Part shown: one piece after another, positions 5,984 through 6,719 of the stretch
How positions within the stretch are numbered: position 1 is the stretch's first letter
Layout of the letters: every line of letters starts with the position of its first letter
Source: an uncultured Oscillospiraceae bacterium
Lineage (GTDB): Bacteria > Bacillota > Clostridia > Oscillospirales > Ruminococcaceae
Reading direction: 5' to 3'
NCBI GenBank assembly: GCA_934457235.1
Contig: CAKSHT010000117.1
Span: forward strand, 1-6,719
Length of the DNA stretch: 6,719 bases
Notes under the pieces: generated by a model
The model's input: only the letters and a program-made list of their open reading frames with translations
The model's database searches: none
What the model was told of the DNA's origin: nothing
Program-made: the position numbers and the translations under genes

Positions 5984-6719
5984 TATCAGCTCGTCTATGA
6001 GGTCGGGCAGACGGAATTCATCCTGCATGAGGCTGATGTTTCCGCGTTCGATCTGGCTCATATCAAGCACCTCGTTGATGAGCGAGAGCAGGTGGCGGCT
6101 GGACTGCGTGATCTTTTCCAGGCAGTCGAGTACGCGTATCTTGTCGTCTATGTGCGCTCCGGCAATTGCCGTCATGCCGATTATAGCGTTCATCGGCGTG
6201 CGGATATCGTGTGACATGTTGGACATGAACACGGTTTTCGCCTGGTTTGCGCGGTTTGCTGCGAAGTACGCGTCCTTCAGCGCTTCGCGCGCTTCAAGCT
6301 CGGCGTGCTTTGCCTGGGTAACGTCCTGGATTATCAGCAGCACGCGGGTAAGTTCGCCGTCCGTGAATTCAAGCGGTATTGCCGACATGTTCTTGTATAG
6401 CGTTTCGTCCTTTGAGCAATACTCAAAGTTGTAGATATCCAGCGGGGAACACAGGTGGCTGCGCAGGTGTTCTTTTGCCAGCATCTCCGGAAGCGTGATG
6501 TTGTCCGTGAGCGTCTTGAACTTGTCATCAAAGTCACGTATCATCTCTTCGTAAGTACCGGACGTTTTCAGAAGCTCTATACCATCCAGGTTATGCAGTG
6601 TGTAGTTGTCGTGGCGCAGGTCGCAAACCGCAAAGCGCTTTACCAGGCGCACCATGCCGTTTAGCAGTTCATCCATGTCATGGTTGTCCTTTGCCAGGCG
6701 GTGGAGATCCTCCTCAGCC
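5978..6719 (-). CDS. Hybrid histidine kinase, N-terminal part: PAS-like and HisKA (partial)
   Basis: The frame is open through the right edge. An ATG at 6674-6676 is available, but 14 more in-frame codons (an acidic helical stretch) precede it, so the true start is probably outside the window. From that ATG, residues ~1-120 resemble a PAS sensor fold, ending in a strand and LLIIQDVTQ-type segment typical of PAS C-termini before kinases. A helical linker (~118-148) leads into HisKA with the H box MSHDIRTPMN and phospho-acceptor His156 (codon 6209-6211). The second HisKA helix runs through LLSLINEVLDMSQIE. The frame stops at TGA (5978-5980) right where the linker to the ATPase domain should continue. 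Alone it could dimerise but not phosphorylate itself. The ligand of the PAS domain is unknown. No transmembrane segment is visible in this part. Confidence 0.85.
   Translation of the reverse strand, partial: AEEDLHRLAKDNHDMDELLNGMVRLVKRFAVCDLRHDNYTLHNLDGIELLKTSGTYEEMIRDFDDKFKTLTDNITLPEMLAKEHLRSHLCSPLDIYNFEYCSKDETLYKNMSAIPLEFTDGELTRVLLIIQDVTQAKHAELEAREALKDAYFAANRANQAKTVFMSNMSHDIRTPMNAIIGMTAIAGAHIDDKIRVLDCLEKITQSSRHLLSLINEVLDMSQIERGNISLMQDEFRLPDLIDELIS

Larger units (their letters stand above)
4680..6719 (-). pseudogene. Hybrid histidine kinase gene, frameshifted and cut by window edge
   Basis: The two minus-strand reading frames 5978-6719 and 4680-5981 together make one continuous hybrid sensor kinase: coil, PAS-like domain, HisKA, HATPase, REC, REC. 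They are joined at 5978-5981 by a one-base shift. One extra base between 5980 and 5981 would turn the TGA stop into an Ile-Ser-Met-Thr-Lys-Pro junction that fits the family. All catalytic motifs on both sides are intact, which points to a very recent mutation or a sequencing/assembly error rather than long decay. The N-terminus lies beyond the right edge, so any membrane sensor domain is unseen. Confidence 0.75.

Noticed and set aside
5970..5990. Programmed ribosomal frameshifting in the kinase gene.
   Set aside because: There is no slippery heptamer, internal Shine-Dalgarno or strong hairpin near the stop. A simple one-base deletion explains the pattern better.
5511..6434. A 307-codon plus-strand frame opposite the kinase.
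   Set aside because: It is antisense to the conserved HisKA and HATPase motifs and spans the frameshift site. Its product has no recognisable domain, so it is a shadow of the kinase gene.
1..6719. CRISPR array, insertion sequence, tRNA or rRNA genes.
   Set aside because: No regularly spaced direct repeats, no transposase frame or matching terminal inverted repeats, and no recognisable structural RNA were found on either strand.

Overview
This window looks like chromosomal DNA from a Gram-positive anaerobe of the Clostridia, most likely a Ruminococcus/Oscillospiraceae-type gut or rumen bacterium. The grounds are strong GGAGG ribosome sites, sharp SigA-type promoters, a lipoprotein with a Ser/Thr/Ala-rich linker, a Gram-positive style EIICBA phosphotransferase (PTS) permease, a clostridial-type HPr and a hybrid histidine kinase. 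The taxonomic assignment is inference from protein style, not from a marker gene.

Layout. (1) Positions 31-192, minus strand: a 53-codon reading frame with a good ribosome site and promoter. It resembles only the N-terminus of SWIM zinc-finger proteins and stops early. (2) Positions 193-346: a divergent promoter region with two near-consensus SigA promoters facing apart and an imperfect palindrome between them. (3) Positions 347-1843, plus strand: a lipid-anchored family 1 extracellular solute-binding protein with its own promoter and terminator, and no ABC permease genes beside it. (4) Positions 1964-4346, plus strand: a two-gene PTS unit made of a 703-residue glucose-family EIICBA permease and a dedicated HPr, closed by a terminator. 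(5) Positions 4347-4679: a convergent intergenic stretch with one terminator for each strand. (6) Positions 4680 to the right edge, minus strand: a PAS-HisKA-HATPase-REC-REC hybrid histidine kinase, cut by the window edge at its 5' end and split by an apparent one-base deletion near 5980.

Working together. The lipoprotein would capture a sugar or oligosaccharide outside the cell. The PTS permease would import and phosphorylate a hexose or disaccharide, using phosphate passed through His15 of the neighbouring HPr; enzyme I must be encoded elsewhere. The HPr keeps His15 but lacks the regulatory Ser46, so it looks like a transport-only phosphocarrier. The kinase may sense something related, but nothing in the window ties it to the sugar genes.

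I see no clearly new system here. The points most worth following are the frameshifted kinase, the Ser46-less HPr, the solute-binding protein without a permease, the truncated SWIM-like gene and the palindrome in the divergent promoter.
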